A stretch of DNA of 64,000 bases, from contig CAVZLR010000004.1 of NCBI GenBank assembly GCA_963776205.1, forward strand, positions 558,001-622,000, in the 5' to 3' direction. Both the position numbers and the translations under genes were made by a program. Shown here one piece after another: positions 19,271 to 31,455 of this stretch. The stretch comes from UBA4459 sp963776205 (GTDB lineage: Bacteria > Bacteroidota > Bacteroidia > Bacteroidales > F082). Every line of letters begins with the position of its first letter. Position 1 is the first letter of the stretch. The notes beneath the pieces were generated by a model, which searched no databases, had not been told where the DNA came from, and saw only the letters and a program-made list of their open reading frames with translations.

Positions 19271-21360
19271 ATGAGAAGTATTATTCCGGTTTTATTGATT
19301 GCCATCCTTATCTCAGGATGTGAGCAAAAAGTACAAAATGAAAAAAAAGTTGAAGTAATTGGCAAAACACAACTTACACATCGAAAATGGTTTGATGACT
19401 CCCGAAGCATTATGGGCATTTGGCAGGGTAAGCGGCCATGAGATTTCTCCGGATGGGAACACTGTCCTATTTGGTGTTAGCTTATTATTCAATCGAACAG
19501 AATAAAGGTAACCGCGACTTATATACCATGGATCTGAATGGTGAAAATTTAAAACAAATCACCAAATCGCCAAAAAGTGAATTCAATGCGGTATGGAGAC
19601 CCGATGGAAAGAAGATTCGGGTTTTTAACCTCTGAAAGCGGTTCTGTTCAATTATGGGAAATGAATCCGGATGGAAGTGCCAGAATGCAAATTTCAGAAT
19701 ATTGAAGGAGGCATTACAGGATTCAAATATGCCCCCGATCAGTCAAAAATTTTATATACCAAAGAAGTTCCCATTGAAAATAAATTTCCTGAATTATATA
19801 AAGGACTGCCTGATGCAAGTGGCCGATTGATCAATGACCTGATGTACCGTCACTGGGATCATTGGGTAGATTCATACAGCCATGTTTTTATTGCCGATTA
19901 TGATGGTAAGAGAGTATGGAATGAAAAGGATATTATGGAAGATGAACCATACCAGGCACCATTAAAACCTTTTGGCGGTATTGAGCAGGTTGACTGGAGT
20001 GCTGATAGTAAATCGATTGCATATACCTGCAAAAAGCTAACAGGAAAAGCTGCAACCCTTTCTACCAATTCTGATATTTATTTTATGATCTGAGTATCTG
20101 GAACAACTGAAAATATTTCAGAAGGCAATATGGGCTTTGATATGTCTCCCCTGTTTTCACCTGATGGTAAATATGTTGCCTGGGAAAGTATGGAGCGTGA
20201 TGGTTATGAATCAGACCAGAACCGATTGTTTATTATGAACATGGAGACAAAAGAAAGATTATATGCCACCGAAGGATTTGACCAGAATGTGGGTGGATTG
20301 GTTTGGTCAGATGACAGCCAGGCTATTTATTTTACCAGCGACTGGCATGGCACTTTCCAGATATACAGATACAATTGCAGGATGGCAGCATTGATAAGTT
20401 AACCGAAGGCTTGCACGATTATAAAAGTGTGTCACTTGCTGGGGATTATTTGATAGCTGCAAGAAACTCCATGTCGATGCCTACCGAATTATATAAAGTA
20501 AATATAGCTGATGGTTCGGCAGAGCAAATTACATTTACAAACAAAGAATTACTCGACCAACTAACCATGGGTGATGTTGAAGAACGCTGGATGAAAACAG
20601 CCGATGGAGAAGATATGCTAACGATGATTATTTATCCGCCACAATTTCGATCCAAACAAAAAATACCCTGCCCTACTCTATTGTAAAGGTGGTCCGCAGG
20701 GACCTTTAAGCCAGAATTTTCATTACCGCTGGAACTACCAGATCATGGCTGCCAACGGATATATCATTGTAGCTCCCAACAGAAGAGGTGTTTCGGGATT
20801 TGGGCAGGCCTGGCAGGAACAGATCAGTGGCGATTATCATGGAAAAAGCATGGGCGATTATCTGACTGCAATAGATGAAATGGCAAAAGAACCATTATGT
20901 TGATGAAAATCGATTGGGTGCTGTTGGAGCCAGTGCAGGAGGTTATGCTGTTTTCTACCTGGCAGGTATTCATGAGGGAAGGTTTAAAGCTTTTATTGCC
21001 CATGATGGTATATTTAATGAAGAAGCACAATATCTTGAAACAGAAGAAATGTGGTTTGAGAATTGGGATAAAGCGGGTCCTTTCTGGGAAACTGAAAATG
21101 AAAGAATTCAAAATGTATATGCGCATTCACCCCACAAACTGGTGCAAAACTGGGATACGCCTATTCTGGTTATTCATGGTGAATTAGATTACCGGGTGGT
21201 TTTTACGCAGGGAATGACGGCATTTAATGCTGCAGTTTTAAGAGATGTGCCAGCTGAATTTCTGTATTTTCCTGATGAAAATCACTGGGTATTGCAACCT
21301 CAAAATGGAATTCTTTGGCAACGGGTATTTTTTGACTGGCTTGATAAATGGTTAAAATAG
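19271..21360 (+). CDS. Prolyl oligopeptidase family (S9) lipoprotein peptidase, frameshifted
   Basis: Envelope-attached serine peptidase of about 696 residues, probably a DPP-like or acyl-aminoacyl peptidase releasing short peptides. The N-terminus MRSIIPVLLIAILISGC is a lipoprotein signal. Residues 50-400 form PD40-type beta-propeller repeats (IYTMDLNGEN-like, LFSPDGKYVAWESMERDGYE). The C-terminal alpha/beta hydrolase has the nucleophile GASAGGY, the Asp region HGELDYRV and the His region DENHWVL. Breaks near 19435, 19630, 20090, 20385, 20680 and 20880. It opens the plus-strand run that leads to ugd (30 bases on) but is probably functionally separate. Confidence 0.88.
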
Positions 21361-21389
21361 ATTCGATAATTAATTATAAAGTAGTAGGA

Positions 21390-22721
21390 ATGAAGATTGT
21401 TATTGCAGGAACTGGCTATGTTGGCCTGGTTACAGGAGCATGTTTTTCGGAAATAGGCATTGATGTAACTTGTGTAGATATTGATAAAAAGAAAATTGAA
21501 AACTTACAAAAAGGCATTATTCCTATTTATGAACCTGGATTGGAAAAAATGGTTCAGCGGAATATTGCCAAAGGCAGGTTGCATTTTCATACAAAATTAT
21601 CAGAATGTCTGGATGGTGTTCAGGTGGTTTTCGGTGCGGTTGGCACTCCGCCTGATGAAGATGGTAGTGCCGATCTTACAATATGTGCTGGAAGTGGCAC
21701 GCGAAGTGGGTGCGCATATAACAGATTATGTTTTAATGGTCACTAAAAGCACGGTTCCTGTCGGAACTGCTGAAAAAGTCCGGATAGCTATGCAGCAAGC
21801 TATTAGATAAAAGAGGTGTCAATATCGAATTTGATGTGGCGTCAAATCCTGAATTCTTAAAAGAAGGTGCTGCAGTGGATGATTTTTTAAAACCTGACCG
21901 GATTGTGGTGGGTGTAGATACCGAAAGGGCGAGGAAACTTATGGAAAAACTCTACAAACCATTTACCATGAATGGCCACCCAGTGATATTTATGGATATA
22001 GTTTCTGCAGAAATGACAAAATATGCGGCCAATGCCATGCTCGCCACAAAAATCAGTTTTATGAATGACATGGCCAATCTTAAGTGAAATTGTTGGTGCC
22101 GATATTAATATGATCCGCAAGGGTATTGGTTCCGACAGGAGAATTGGAAAGTATTTTATATACCCGGGTACAGGTTATGGTGGCTCGTGTTTTCCGAAAG
22201 ATGTAAAAGCACTTATAAAAACTGCCAGAGAATTTGGCTATAATATGTCGGTATTGCAAGGCGGTTGAAGATGTGAATGAACTACAAAAATCAGTTCTAT
22301 TTAATAAAGCCAAAACCTATTTTAACAATGAACTGAAAGGAAAAACCTTTGCTATTTGGGGATTGTCATTCAAACCACAAACAGATGATATGCGGGAAGC
22401 GCCATCGTTGGTAATCATTGAGAACCTGTTAAATGCAGGTGCTAAGGTAAAAGCTTATGATCCGGTAGCCATGCATGAAGCCAAAAGAATTATTGGGTGA
22501 TAAAATTGAATATTGTGAAGAGCAATATGAAACATTGAAAGATGCTGATGCACTTGTTTCTGGTAACCGAGTGGCCGGAATTCAAATTGCCTGAATTTAA
22601 AAAAGTAAAAGAATTGATGAAAAATCATGTCATCTTTGATGGCCGGAATGTTTATGACGCACAGGAGATGAGCAATCTGGGATTTGAATATTTTGGCATT
22701 GGAACAGGCTTAAAACCTTAA
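21390..22721 (+). CDS. ugd: UDP-glucose 6-dehydrogenase, frameshifted
   Basis: Oxidises UDP-glucose to UDP-glucuronate with two NAD+. About 443 residues, normal length. The start MKIVIAGTGYVGLVTGACFS is the NAD-binding loop. Further landmarks: VFGAVGTPPDEDGSADL, SNPEFLKEGAAVDDFLKPDR, the catalytic-Cys region GTGYGGSCFPKDVKAL, and FAIWGLSFKPQTDDMREAPS. Breaks near 21680, 21800, 22080, 22260, 22495 and 22565. The next gene uses its product to make UDP-xylose. Confidence 0.93.
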
Positions 22722-22769
22722 GATGCAGTAAATATGCTATTTTTGAAAGTAATGGATAGAAATAATACT

Positions 22770-23715
22770 ATGAAAAAAATTCTTGTTACTGGGGGTGCAG
22801 GATTTCTCGGGTCACATTTATGCGAAAGATTGCTTAACAGATGGAAACGAAGTAGTTTCACTGGATAACTATTTCACAGGCAGTAAAAGCAATATCGTCC
22901 ACCTGATGAGCAATCCTTATTTTGAAGTGATTCGGCATGATATAACCATGCCCTTTTATATTGAAGTAGATGAAATATATAACCTGGCATGCCCGGCCTC
23001 CCCTATTCATTACCAGTACAATGCCATTAAAACGGTAAAAACTTCGGTAATGGGTGCTATTAATATGCTGGGATTGGCCAAACGGAATAAAGCAAGAATT
23101 TTGCAGGCTTCCACAAGTGAAGTTTATGGCGATCCGCAGGTGCATCCGCAGACGGAAGATTATTGGGGACATGTGAACCCGATTGGAGAAAGAGCTTGTT
23201 ATGATGAAGGAAAGCGTGTGGCAGAAACATTGTTTATGAACTATCACAGGCAGAATCAGGTGAAAATTAAAATTGCCCGCATATTCAATACCTATGGCCC
23301 ACGAATGCATCCGAATGATGGACGGGTTGTTTCAAATTTTATCGTACAGGCACTTAAAGGCAATGACATTACCATTTTTGGAAATGGAGAACAAACACGA
23401 AGTTTTCAATATGTAGATGACCTGATCAATGCCCTGCTAAAACTGATGAGTACTGAAGAAGATTTCATTGGTCCTGTGAATCTGGGTAACCCGGTAGAAT
23501 TTACAATACTTGGAATTGGCAGATATGAGTTATTAAACTGACAGGTAGCAAATCAAAGATTGTTTATAAAGCCCTTGCCCTCGGATGATCCGATGCAGAG
23601 AAAACCAGATATCACACTTGCAAAAAAACAACTCGACTGGGAACCAGAAATTAAACTGGAAGAAGGATTGAAAAAAACCATTTCCTATTTTGACCAATTG
23701 CTGAAAAAATCGTGA
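22770..23715 (+). CDS. uxs: UDP-glucuronate decarboxylase (UDP-xylose synthase), frameshifted
   Basis: Extended SDR that decarboxylates UDP-glucuronate to UDP-xylose. About 315 residues. NAD loop VTGGAGFLGSHLCERLL at the start. Family landmarks: DNYFTGSKSNI, ACPASPIHYQ, ASTSEVYGDP, and ERACYDEGKRVAE with the YxxxK pair; then ARIFNTYGPRMHPNDGRVVS. These distinguish Uxs from epimerases of the RmlB/GalE type. Breaks near 22815 and 23500-23600. Its stop overlaps the GTG start of the reductase gene by 4 bases. Confidence 0.92.
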
Positions 23716-24584
23716 TTCGTATTCTTATTACCGGAAGTAATGGCCAGCTCGGTTCTGAATTTCAGCTATTTGGCAGCAAATTATCCGGATTTCAATTTTG
23801 TTTTTACAGATATTGAAGAATTGGATATAACAGATATTCAAGGCAGTTCGATCCTTCTTTCAAGAAAACAGTTTCGATTTCTGTGTGAATTGTGCCGGAT
23901 ATACAGCAGTTGACCAGGCTGAAGATGAACCTGAGAAAGGCATTTCTTCTTAATGCAGAAGCTGTTGAGAACCTGGCAAAGGTCGTGTGAAGAAAACCAT
24001 GTACGGTTAATTCATATTTCGACGGATTATGTTTTTAATGGCGCAGCAAAGCGACCTTATAAGGAAGATGATCCGGTTTCGCCACAATCGGTTTATGGAT
24101 TTTCAAAATTAAAAGGCGAAGAAGCGGTATTAAAATATGCATCGAGACGCCATTATTATTCGTACTGCCTGGCTTTGTTCACGCATATGGAAAGAATTTT
24201 GTAAAAACCATGCTAAAATTGGGTAATGAGAAGAACAGAATTAAAAGTGGTGAATGATCAGATTGGATCTCCTACATTTACTGAAGATCTTGCAAAAGCT
24301 ATTCTTGAAATAATCAGGAAACTCAGGAAAAATAAAACCAATGAAATTTACCATTACAGCAGTCTGGGAAATATCAGTTGGTATATTTTGCAAAAGAGAT
24401 CATGGATATGGCAGGATTGGATTGCAAGATAATCCCGGTGAAAACATCGGAATACCCAACAAAAGCAAAAAGACCTGCCTACAGCGTGTTGGATAAAAGT
24501 AAGATCATCCATGATTTTGGAATTGAAATCCCTGAATGGAAAATCAGCTTGTTGAAATTAATTGAAACATTAAAGAACGAATAA
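23712..24584 (+). CDS. rfbD: dTDP-4-dehydrorhamnose reductase, frameshifted
   Basis: Last step of dTDP-L-rhamnose synthesis, NAD(P)H dependent. About 290 residues. The N-terminal loop ILITGSNGQLGSEF, the ISTDYVFNGAAKRPYKEDDP block, the active-site YGFSKLKGEE (YxxxK), and VNDQIGSPTFTEDLA are diagnostic. The GTG start (23712) overlaps the uxs stop. Breaks near 23770, 23860, 23935, 24170, 24225 and 24390. No other rml genes are in the window, so rhamnose supply would need RmlA, B and C from elsewhere. Related RmlD-like reductases for other sugars are possible. Confidence 0.85.
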
Positions 24585-24610
24585 TTATGAATCACTATGA
24601 GTAATAGTTG

Positions 24611-26336
24611 ATGAAAAGTATCATGACAAAAGCCAATAGCTGGCTAAATGGAGCATATGATGAAGAAACAAAATCAGCGATCAGGACAGATGATGGATAA
24701 TGATCCACAGGAACTAATTGAGTCATTTTACAGGGATTTGGAATTCGGAACCGGTGGATTGCGAGGTATTATGGGCGTTGGCTCGAACCGGATGAATAAA
24801 TATACGGTTGGTGCTGCTACCCAGGGATTTGCAAATTATTTGAAAGCAAATTTTCCAGAAATTGAATAGAATCAAAGTAGCCATTGCATATGATTCAAGG
24901 AACAACAGCAAGTATTTTGCACAGGTTACTGCAGATGTGTTTTCCGCCAATGGTATCAAAGTGTATTTATTTGATGAACTGAGGCCTACACCTGAACTTT
25001 CATTTGCCATCAGGCATTTTGGATGCCAGGGAGGAATCGTGATCACTGCTTCACACAATCCAAAAGAATACAATGGCTATAAAGCCTATTGGGATGATGG
25101 CGGACAATTGATCAGCTCCACATGATAAAAATGTGATTGATGAAGTTAAGAAAATAACTGATATTTCAGATGTGAAGTTTGAAAGCAATCCGGATTTGAT
25201 TGAAATGATCGGTGAAGAAGTAGATAATCTATATATTGAACATATCAAATCCTTTCACTGTCACCAGAAGCTATTCAGCGACAAAAAGATCTTAAAATTG
25301 TATACACACCTATTCATGGTACCGGAGCTAAACTCGTCCCGATGGCTTTAAAGGCATTTGGTTTTGAGAATGTTTATACGGTTGAAGAACAAATGATTGC
25401 TGATGGAAATTTCCCAACTGTTATTTCACCAAATCCTGAAGAATCAGCTGCACTGGAAATGGCATTAAATCTAGCTGAAGACGTAAATGCTGATCTTGTA
25501 ATGGCTACTGACCCTGATGCTGATCGTGTAGGAATTGCGATTCGTAAAGATGGAAAACTGGTTTTGTTAAATGGCAACCAGGCAGCTACCTTATTGATTT
25601 ATTACCTATTGGAAAAATGGAGAGAAAATGGTATATTAACAGGTAAGGAATACATTGTAAAAACCATTGTTACTTCTGAGATATTATTTGATATAGCCGA
25701 CAAGTACGAGGTAGAACATTTTGATGTATTAACCGGTTTTAAATATATTGCTGATATTATTAAAGAACTCGAAGGTGTAAAAACTTTCATCGGTGGTGGC
25801 GAAGAAAGTTATGGTTACCTGGTTGGTGATTTTGTGAGGGATAAAGATGCGGTAAGTTCCTGTGCCATGATTGCTGAAGTAGCTGCATGGGCAGCAGATA
25901 AAGGAGTTGGTTTATTTGATCTGCTTAAAAATATTTACAAGGAGTTTGGTTTTTATAAAGAAGATCTGATTTCGGTGGTGCGAAAAGGAAAGGCAGGTGC
26001 AGAAGAAATACAACAAATGATGGACAGATTTTAGAAATCAGCCTCCTAAAAGTTTTGAATGACTCAAAATTGGTTATAGTAAAAGATTATCTGTCAGGTA
26101 TTGAGAAAAATCTGGAAACAGGTAATGAGAAGAAGATAAACCTGCCCACATCAAATGTATTGCAGTTTTTTACTGAAGATGGCAGTAAGATTAGTGTTCG
26201 TCCTTCAGGAACAGAGCCAAAAATTAAATTCTACTTTGGTGTAAAAGCACCGTTGGCGAAAGTAGATGAATTTGAACAAGTGAATGATTTCCTTGAAAAG
26301 CGCATTGAAGGAATAAAAAAGGATTTAGGAATCTAA
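24611..26336 (+). CDS. Phosphoglucomutase/phosphomannomutase family (PGM2-like), frameshifted
   Basis: Interconverts hexose 1- and 6-phosphates, feeding UDP-glucose for Ugd. About 574 residues, the length of the PGM2/PgcA-type alpha-phosphohexomutases. Domain 1 has FGTGGLRGIMGVGSNRMN and the phosphoserine loop ITASHNPKEYNGYK. Domain 2 has the metal loop TDPDADRVGIAIR. Domain 3 has GGGEESYGYL. Domain 4 has VRPSGTEPKIKFYFG. Breaks near 24660, 24870, 25125, 25240, 25345 and 26035. Start at 24611; a second in-frame ATG is at 24623. Confidence 0.92.
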
Positions 26337-26343
26337 AAAAAAT

Positions 26344-26368
26344 AGCCGCTTTTGCGGCTCTTTTTTTT
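26344..26368 (+). terminator. Rho-independent terminator ending the nucleotide-sugar run
   Basis: AGCCGC, TTTT loop, GCGGCT, then C and eight T residues. It begins 8 bases after the phosphomutase stop and also overlaps the end of the convergent fabI gene. Confidence 0.92.
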
Positions 26369-27210
26369 ATTTAATTATATCATCGGGCAGATCAAGACTT
26401 TTGTTGTACATGGTCATGGCGCGCTGGCTCATACCCATATTTGAGAAACCACCATCGTGATACAGGTTTTGCATGGTTACCTTCCTGGTAAGGTCAGAAA
26501 ACAGCACCAGGCAATAATCAGCACATTCGTCAGCATCTGCATTGCCGAGTGGCGACATCCGATCCGTGAAATCAATCAGTCCTTCAACACCTTTAACACC
26601 AGATCCGGCAGTGGTTCTGCGTGGGTGATTGTGAAATGGTATTTACCCTGATCTTCCGTTCACGGCCATAAATGTATCCAAAACTTCTGGCAATTGATTC
26701 CAACAATGCTTTAGCATCGGCCATGTCATTATAACCATAATGGGTTCTTTGCGCAGCTATATATGATAAGGCAACTACTGAGCCCCAATCTTTGATCGCG
26801 TTCAGTTTAAAAGCGACCTGCAACATTTTATGAAATGAAACAGCCGAAATATCAAGTGTTTTATTTAGAAAATTATAATCAAGATCATTATAAACACGTT
26901 TTTTCCTCACGTTTAATGACATACCAATTGAGTGTAAAACGAAGTCAACCTTTCCGCCGAGAATTTCCATCGATTTGTTAAAAACATTGGTCAAATCAGC
27001 AACACTGGTGGCATCAGCCAGAATAATTTCGGAATTTGTTTTTTCAGCCAATTCATCAAGCATACCAAATCGTTGTGCTGTAGGTGTATTACTCAATGTA
27101 AAAACAGCACCTTCTGCATGTGCTTTTTCAGCCACTTTCCATGCTATTGACTTGTTATCCAACGCACCGAAAATAATTCCCTTCTTTCCTTTTAAAAGAT
27201 TGTAAGACAT
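26367..27210 (-). CDS. fabI: Enoyl-[acyl-carrier-protein] reductase (FabI), frameshifted
   Basis: NADH-dependent last reduction in the fatty acid elongation cycle. About 280 residues. The N-terminus MSYNLLKGKKGIIFGALDNKSIAW is typical FabI. HSIGMS follows, and the catalytic Tyr-x6-Lys is in GYNDMADAKALLESIARSFG. The C-terminal frame has GVEGLIDFTDRMSPLGNADADE. Breaks near 26600 and 26650. The tail (QRAMTMYNKSLDLPDDIIK) is somewhat longer than in E. coli FabI. Confidence 0.92.
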
Positions 27211-27301
27211 AACAGTATCATATTATTTAGACTCATTATGGATCGCAAAGATAAAAGAATAATTGAATAATGTTTGCGAGTTTGGAATCGTAATACCTAC
27301 C

Positions 27302-28953
27302 TTATTTTAGCAGTTCCTGGGCAGCTTTCACAGTAGTGTCGGTTACTTTTTCATCACTTAACATTTTTGCAATGGCCTCTACCCTGCCGTTATCATCAAG
27401 CATTTCAATATGAGTAGTAGTAGTATATAGTTCTTCGGTTTTATACACATTATAATGGTACTGTAGCTTTTGAAGCAATTTGTGGTAGGTGAGTTATAAC
27501 CAGTACCTGGTGTTTTTCTGACATGTTTTTAAGAATATTACCTACTTTCCCAGCAATTTCACCCGAAACACCTGCGTCAATTTCATCGAAAATAACGGTG
27601 GGAAGAAAATTCCTTTGATTAATTAAGGATTTGATGGCCAGCATCAATCTTGATAACTCACCCCCGCTTGCTACACTAGCCAATTGCTCAGGTTTTCCAC
27701 CTTTATTGGCACTGAACAGAAACTCAACTTTGTCCATACCTGTATTATTTAAATCATCGAGTTTTTTTAATTCAATGATAAATTCAGCATGAGTCATCCC
27801 AAGTTGTTTCAGAATGGTTTTTATTTCATCTGACATTTTTTCGGCAAACTTCTTACGCTGAATATGAAGTTGATCAGCCAGAGAATGAATCAGAATGCTG
27901 TCTTTTTTCAATAACTTTCAGCTTCTTTAATGTCGTCGTCTATAGTTTCTATGGAATTTAATTTTCCGGCTATTTCATTTTTCAATGCCAGCAGATCCTC
28001 AATCGATTGAAGGTGATGTTTCTGAAGCAAATTATAATACTGATCCAGCTTATTTTTAATTTCTTGCAGTTCATGTGGATTATACTCAATATCATTGCTG
28101 ATCCTGTTAATTTCAGATGAAATATCTTTCATTTCAATATGAACAGATTGCAGTCTGTCGGCCATCGATTTGATGCTTGAGTGATAATCTGACAATTTTC
28201 CAACTACCGATAGAATTCTTTAAGCATCTGATTGATATTCACTTCATTATCATCAAGCAGCTCTTTGCACTGCATAATTCCAGATGCAATTTCCTCTGAA
28301 TTGGAAAGTAGCTTTTCCCTTTCCGTAAGTTCGTTAAAGAAATCTTTATCAGGATTAACTGCTTCGAGTTCACTTAGCTGAAACCTGAAATAGTCTTCAT
28401 CTTTCTTCAGCTTTTCATTTCTTATTTTAAGCTCATCCAGATGTTTTATTCGTTGTTTATAAATATCAAAACATGCCTGATATTCCTTCATTAATTCAGG
28501 TGCATTTATAAATGCATCCAGTGCATGTAACTGAAATTCAAATTTTCCTAGGTTGAGTGTTTGATGCTGTGAGTGTATGTTAACAAGATTCTCGGCAAGT
28601 TCTTTAAGTGTTTCCAGGCTCACAGGACTATCGTTGATAAATGCTCTTGATTTTCCTGAACTGCTGATCTCCCTCCTCAGAATAGTTATGGTCTTCATAG
28701 TCTAATTCATGTGTAGAAAAGAAGTTTTTGAGATTTATTTGACCGATAGAAAACTCACCTTCAACAATACATTTTTTATTCGTGTCTTTGATGGCTTTTT
28801 GATCTGCCCTATTCCAAGAATCAATCCAAGCGCTCCAAGCAGAATCGATTTCCCGGCACCTGTTTCGCCTGTTATTACCGAAAATCCCTGGTGAAACTCA
28901 ATATGAGCTTTTTCAATTAATGCATAATTCTGTATGGATATGGACTTCAGCAT
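27302..28953 (-). CDS. recN: DNA repair protein RecN, frameshifted
   Basis: SMC-like ATPase that acts in double-strand-break repair. About 550 residues, normal length. Walker A GETGAGKSILLGALGLI lies near residue 30. Long coiled-coil arms fill the middle (many E, K and L heptads, 28700-27900). The C-terminal ABC half has the signature ASGGELSRLMLAIKSL and Walker B TVIFDEIDAGVSG. The end reads HIEMLDDNGRVEAIAKMLSD, typical of RecN. Breaks near 28720, 28200, 27905 and 27465. It lies 51 bases downstream of DUF4835, the order seen in many Bacteroidota. Confidence 0.93.
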
Positions 28954-29004
28954 AATACGGATACGGAAGATTAAGAAACAAATTTAGAAAAGAATTGACA
29001 GCAT

Positions 29005-29907
29005 TTAGTTGTTCACCTCAAGATATCTTGATCCATTTGCAGGATCAATTTCTTTCATAATGGTGATCATATTGGTTTTTTCGGCCGGACTGGCTTCCTT
29101 AAAAATATTGATGATCTCGGTCTCTTTTAGCTTCAGTCATTACCTGTAAAACATATAATCCAGGTCTTTTATCATAAACAGTTTTAAGATTTTCCAACGA
29201 TTGTGAAATAACTTCCCTTCCGGCGGTTTTATCTTTTGACATTACATCCAACCCTTTTCTGTGATATTCATATAAAAATGTTCTGATTTGTTTATATGAA
29301 CTATTCAGTAGACCTTCAATAAGCTGATACCGGTTTTTTGGGCCTTCAAATGCGCGCCATCCTAGTTCATTTCCACTTTGCGCAGCTGTGGCAGTTGCTA
29401 AGTGCTTTTTCATAAAATGATGTTCCTCCTTCAAGTGAAAATGTGTCAAAATCAAGTCCAAGCATCAAATAAGCATAAAATCCAAGTATGGATGTCAGGT
29501 TATTAGAATAAGAACCATCAATAAACTCCATAGGCTGGTTAGGAACATATCTGAAACGTATATCATTATCAACAATGTTAATTACAACAGAATTATAATC
29601 AGTTCCGTAAATAGGTCTTTCAAGTACTAAATTAATTTTAGCCTCCAAAATCGTCAGTACGAAATAACTTCATTTATGGTGATAATCATTGTACATGTTA
29701 TGCGTTCTTCAATTTTCATATTATAACTCGACCATTTCCTGGTATTGATGAATTCAAAAATGGAAGTTCGCATAGCATCGAAATACACTTTTATCAACGC
29801 CTTCAATCCTTGGAGTTTGGATTTGAACATTGCATAAAAATTCCTGTGCTAACATATTTTTTGTCAGAATAATAATGACTATGAATAACCAGGATTTTTT
29901 TAAACAT
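29005..29907 (-). CDS. DUF4835 family exported protein, frameshifted
   Basis: Bacteroidota-specific exported protein of unknown function, about 300 residues. After correcting one A in a run, the start MFKKSWLFIVIIILTKNMLA is a signal peptide followed by QEFLCNVQIQTPRIEG. Core blocks: LERPIYGTDYNSVVINIVDND, GSYSNNLTSILGFYAYLMLG, and WRAFEGPKNRYQLIEGLLN. Breaks near 29760, 29650, 29400 and 29110. Start ATG overlaps the coaBC stop (TAATG), so translation is coupled. The coaBC-DUF4835-recN order is a conserved cluster in the phylum. Confidence 0.85.
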
Positions 29908-31113
29908 TATTCAATTATTAATTCTTTTTCAATATATGTAACGATATCTTCTGCTATTTCTGATTTAAGTTTGAGTGGAATTTCGATTATATTTTTTTTA
30001 CTGTTGATCAAACTAACTTTATTGGTTTCGAATTCAAATCCGGCTCCTTTATCATTTAATGAGTTAAGTACGATCAGGTCCAGATTTTTAGAAATAAGTT
30101 TATTGATAGCATTTTCTTTTTCATTTTCAGTCTCGAGTGAAAACCCAATCAACAATTGTTGTTTGCTTTTTTTATTTCCCAGTTCTTTTAAAATATCGAT
30201 GGTTGGTGCAAGCTGAATCGCATTTTTACCTGAGCTTTTTTAATTTTTTCCTTACTAACCTCTATTGGAGTGAAATCTGCCACAGCAGCAGCCATTACTG
30301 TAATATCACTCCCTGGAAAAGACTTAATAACAGCATTGTGCATTTCTGATGCAGTTACTACATTTTCAACTTGAATATGAGGATGATGTACTTCATATTT
30401 AGTAGGACCCAGGATTAATTTAACAGAGGCTCCCTTTTTTGCAAAAGCCATCGCTAATTCAATTCCCATCAAACCTGAACTTCTGTTGCCTATAAACCTG
30501 ACCGGATCAATAGGCTCATACGTTGGACCAGCACTTATAAGTACTTTCTTTCCCTTTAAATTAGAGTCAGGAAGCAGTGCTTTTTTAATAATGCTGAAAA
30601 TATTTTCCGGTTCTTCAAGGCGGCCAAAACCTCTTAATCCGCTTGCCAGCTCACCTTCAGTAGGCTCGATTAAAGTATATCCAAATGATTGAAGTGTATT
30701 GAATGTTCTTTTTTGTTGACGGATGTTTGTACATATCCAGGTCCATGGCAGGAGCAAAGTAAACCGGGCATTTTGCTGAAAGAAGTACTGTAAGCAAGAG
30801 GTTGTCGGCAACACCGGTGGCCATTTTAGCCATTGTGTTAGCAGTAAGCGGTGCAACAAGGATCAGGTCGGCCCACATACCTATGTCAACATGACTATGC
30901 CAACTACCATCACCCTTATCAAAAAAATCAGTTAAAACTGGTTTTTCTGAAAGAGTGGATAGAGTTAGTGGAGTTACAAATTCAGATGCGAAAGGAGTCA
31001 TTACAATTTGTACTTCAGCACCTTCTTTTTTTAACAGTCTTACCAACAAGGGAATTTTGTAAGCAGCAATGCTACCTGTAATACCAATGATTATTTTTTA
31101 ATCCTTTTAGCAT
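29907..31113 (-). CDS. coaBC: Bifunctional phosphopantothenoylcysteine decarboxylase/phosphopantothenate-cysteine ligase, frameshifted
   Basis: Two steps of coenzyme A synthesis from 4'-phosphopantothenate and cysteine. About 402 residues. The CoaC flavoprotein half has GITGSIAAYKIPLLVRLLKK, the catalytic His in WHSHVDIG, TANTMAKMATGVADNLL, and PAMDLDMYKHPST in place of PxMNxxMW. The CoaB half has SAGPTYEPIDPVRFIGNRSSG and ends with the GFSLETENE substrate loop and NLDLIVLNSLND. Breaks near 31085, 30710, 30230 and 30150. It sits between rpoZ and DUF4835. Confidence 0.93.
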
Positions 31114-31164
31114 TTTATGGGTTAATACCCACCTTTTTCTTTATGAGGGTTTCTCATATAAATA

Positions 31165-31455
31165 TCAGTCGTTCAGAAACTCGTTTATAGCAAATAATGT
31201 AGGTTTTGGAAGGCTTTCATAAAACTTGGCTATTTCAATTTGCTCACGGTTTTCAAATACTTCTTCCAGGTTATCGGTAGCAGGTGCAAATTCTGCAATT
31301 TTCTGATCGAGTTCTTGTTTAATCTCCTGTCCAATTTGATTGGCTCTTTTTGATAGAACAACAACAGTTTCATAAATATTTTCAGTATGCTCGTAAAAAT
31401 TATCTTTTTGACGTGTAACTGCAGTTGTTTCTGTTTTAATTTTTTTATAGTCCAT
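31165..31455 (-). CDS. rpoZ: RNA polymerase omega subunit, Bacteroidota (Rpb6-like) type
   Basis: Assembly subunit of RNA polymerase. 96 residues. The start MDYKKIKTETTAVTRQKDNF and the conserved NIYETVVVLSKRANQIGQEI are the Bacteroidota RpoZ signature. The tail EFYESLPKPTLFAINEFLND type ending is also standard. In the given sequence it reads on in frame from bamD with no stop between; I annotate it separately from its own ATG at 31455 because the two are separate genes in relatives. coaBC follows 51 bases later. Confidence 0.85.
   Translation of the reverse strand: MDYKKIKTETTAVTRQKDNFYEHTENIYETVVVLSKRANQIGQEIKQELDQKIAEFAPATDNLEEVFENREQIEIAKFYESLPKPTLFAINEFLND

Noticed and set aside
22858..23310. 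150-codon open frame on the minus strand
   Set aside because: It lies opposite the uxs coding frame and has no domain; a shadow of the real gene.
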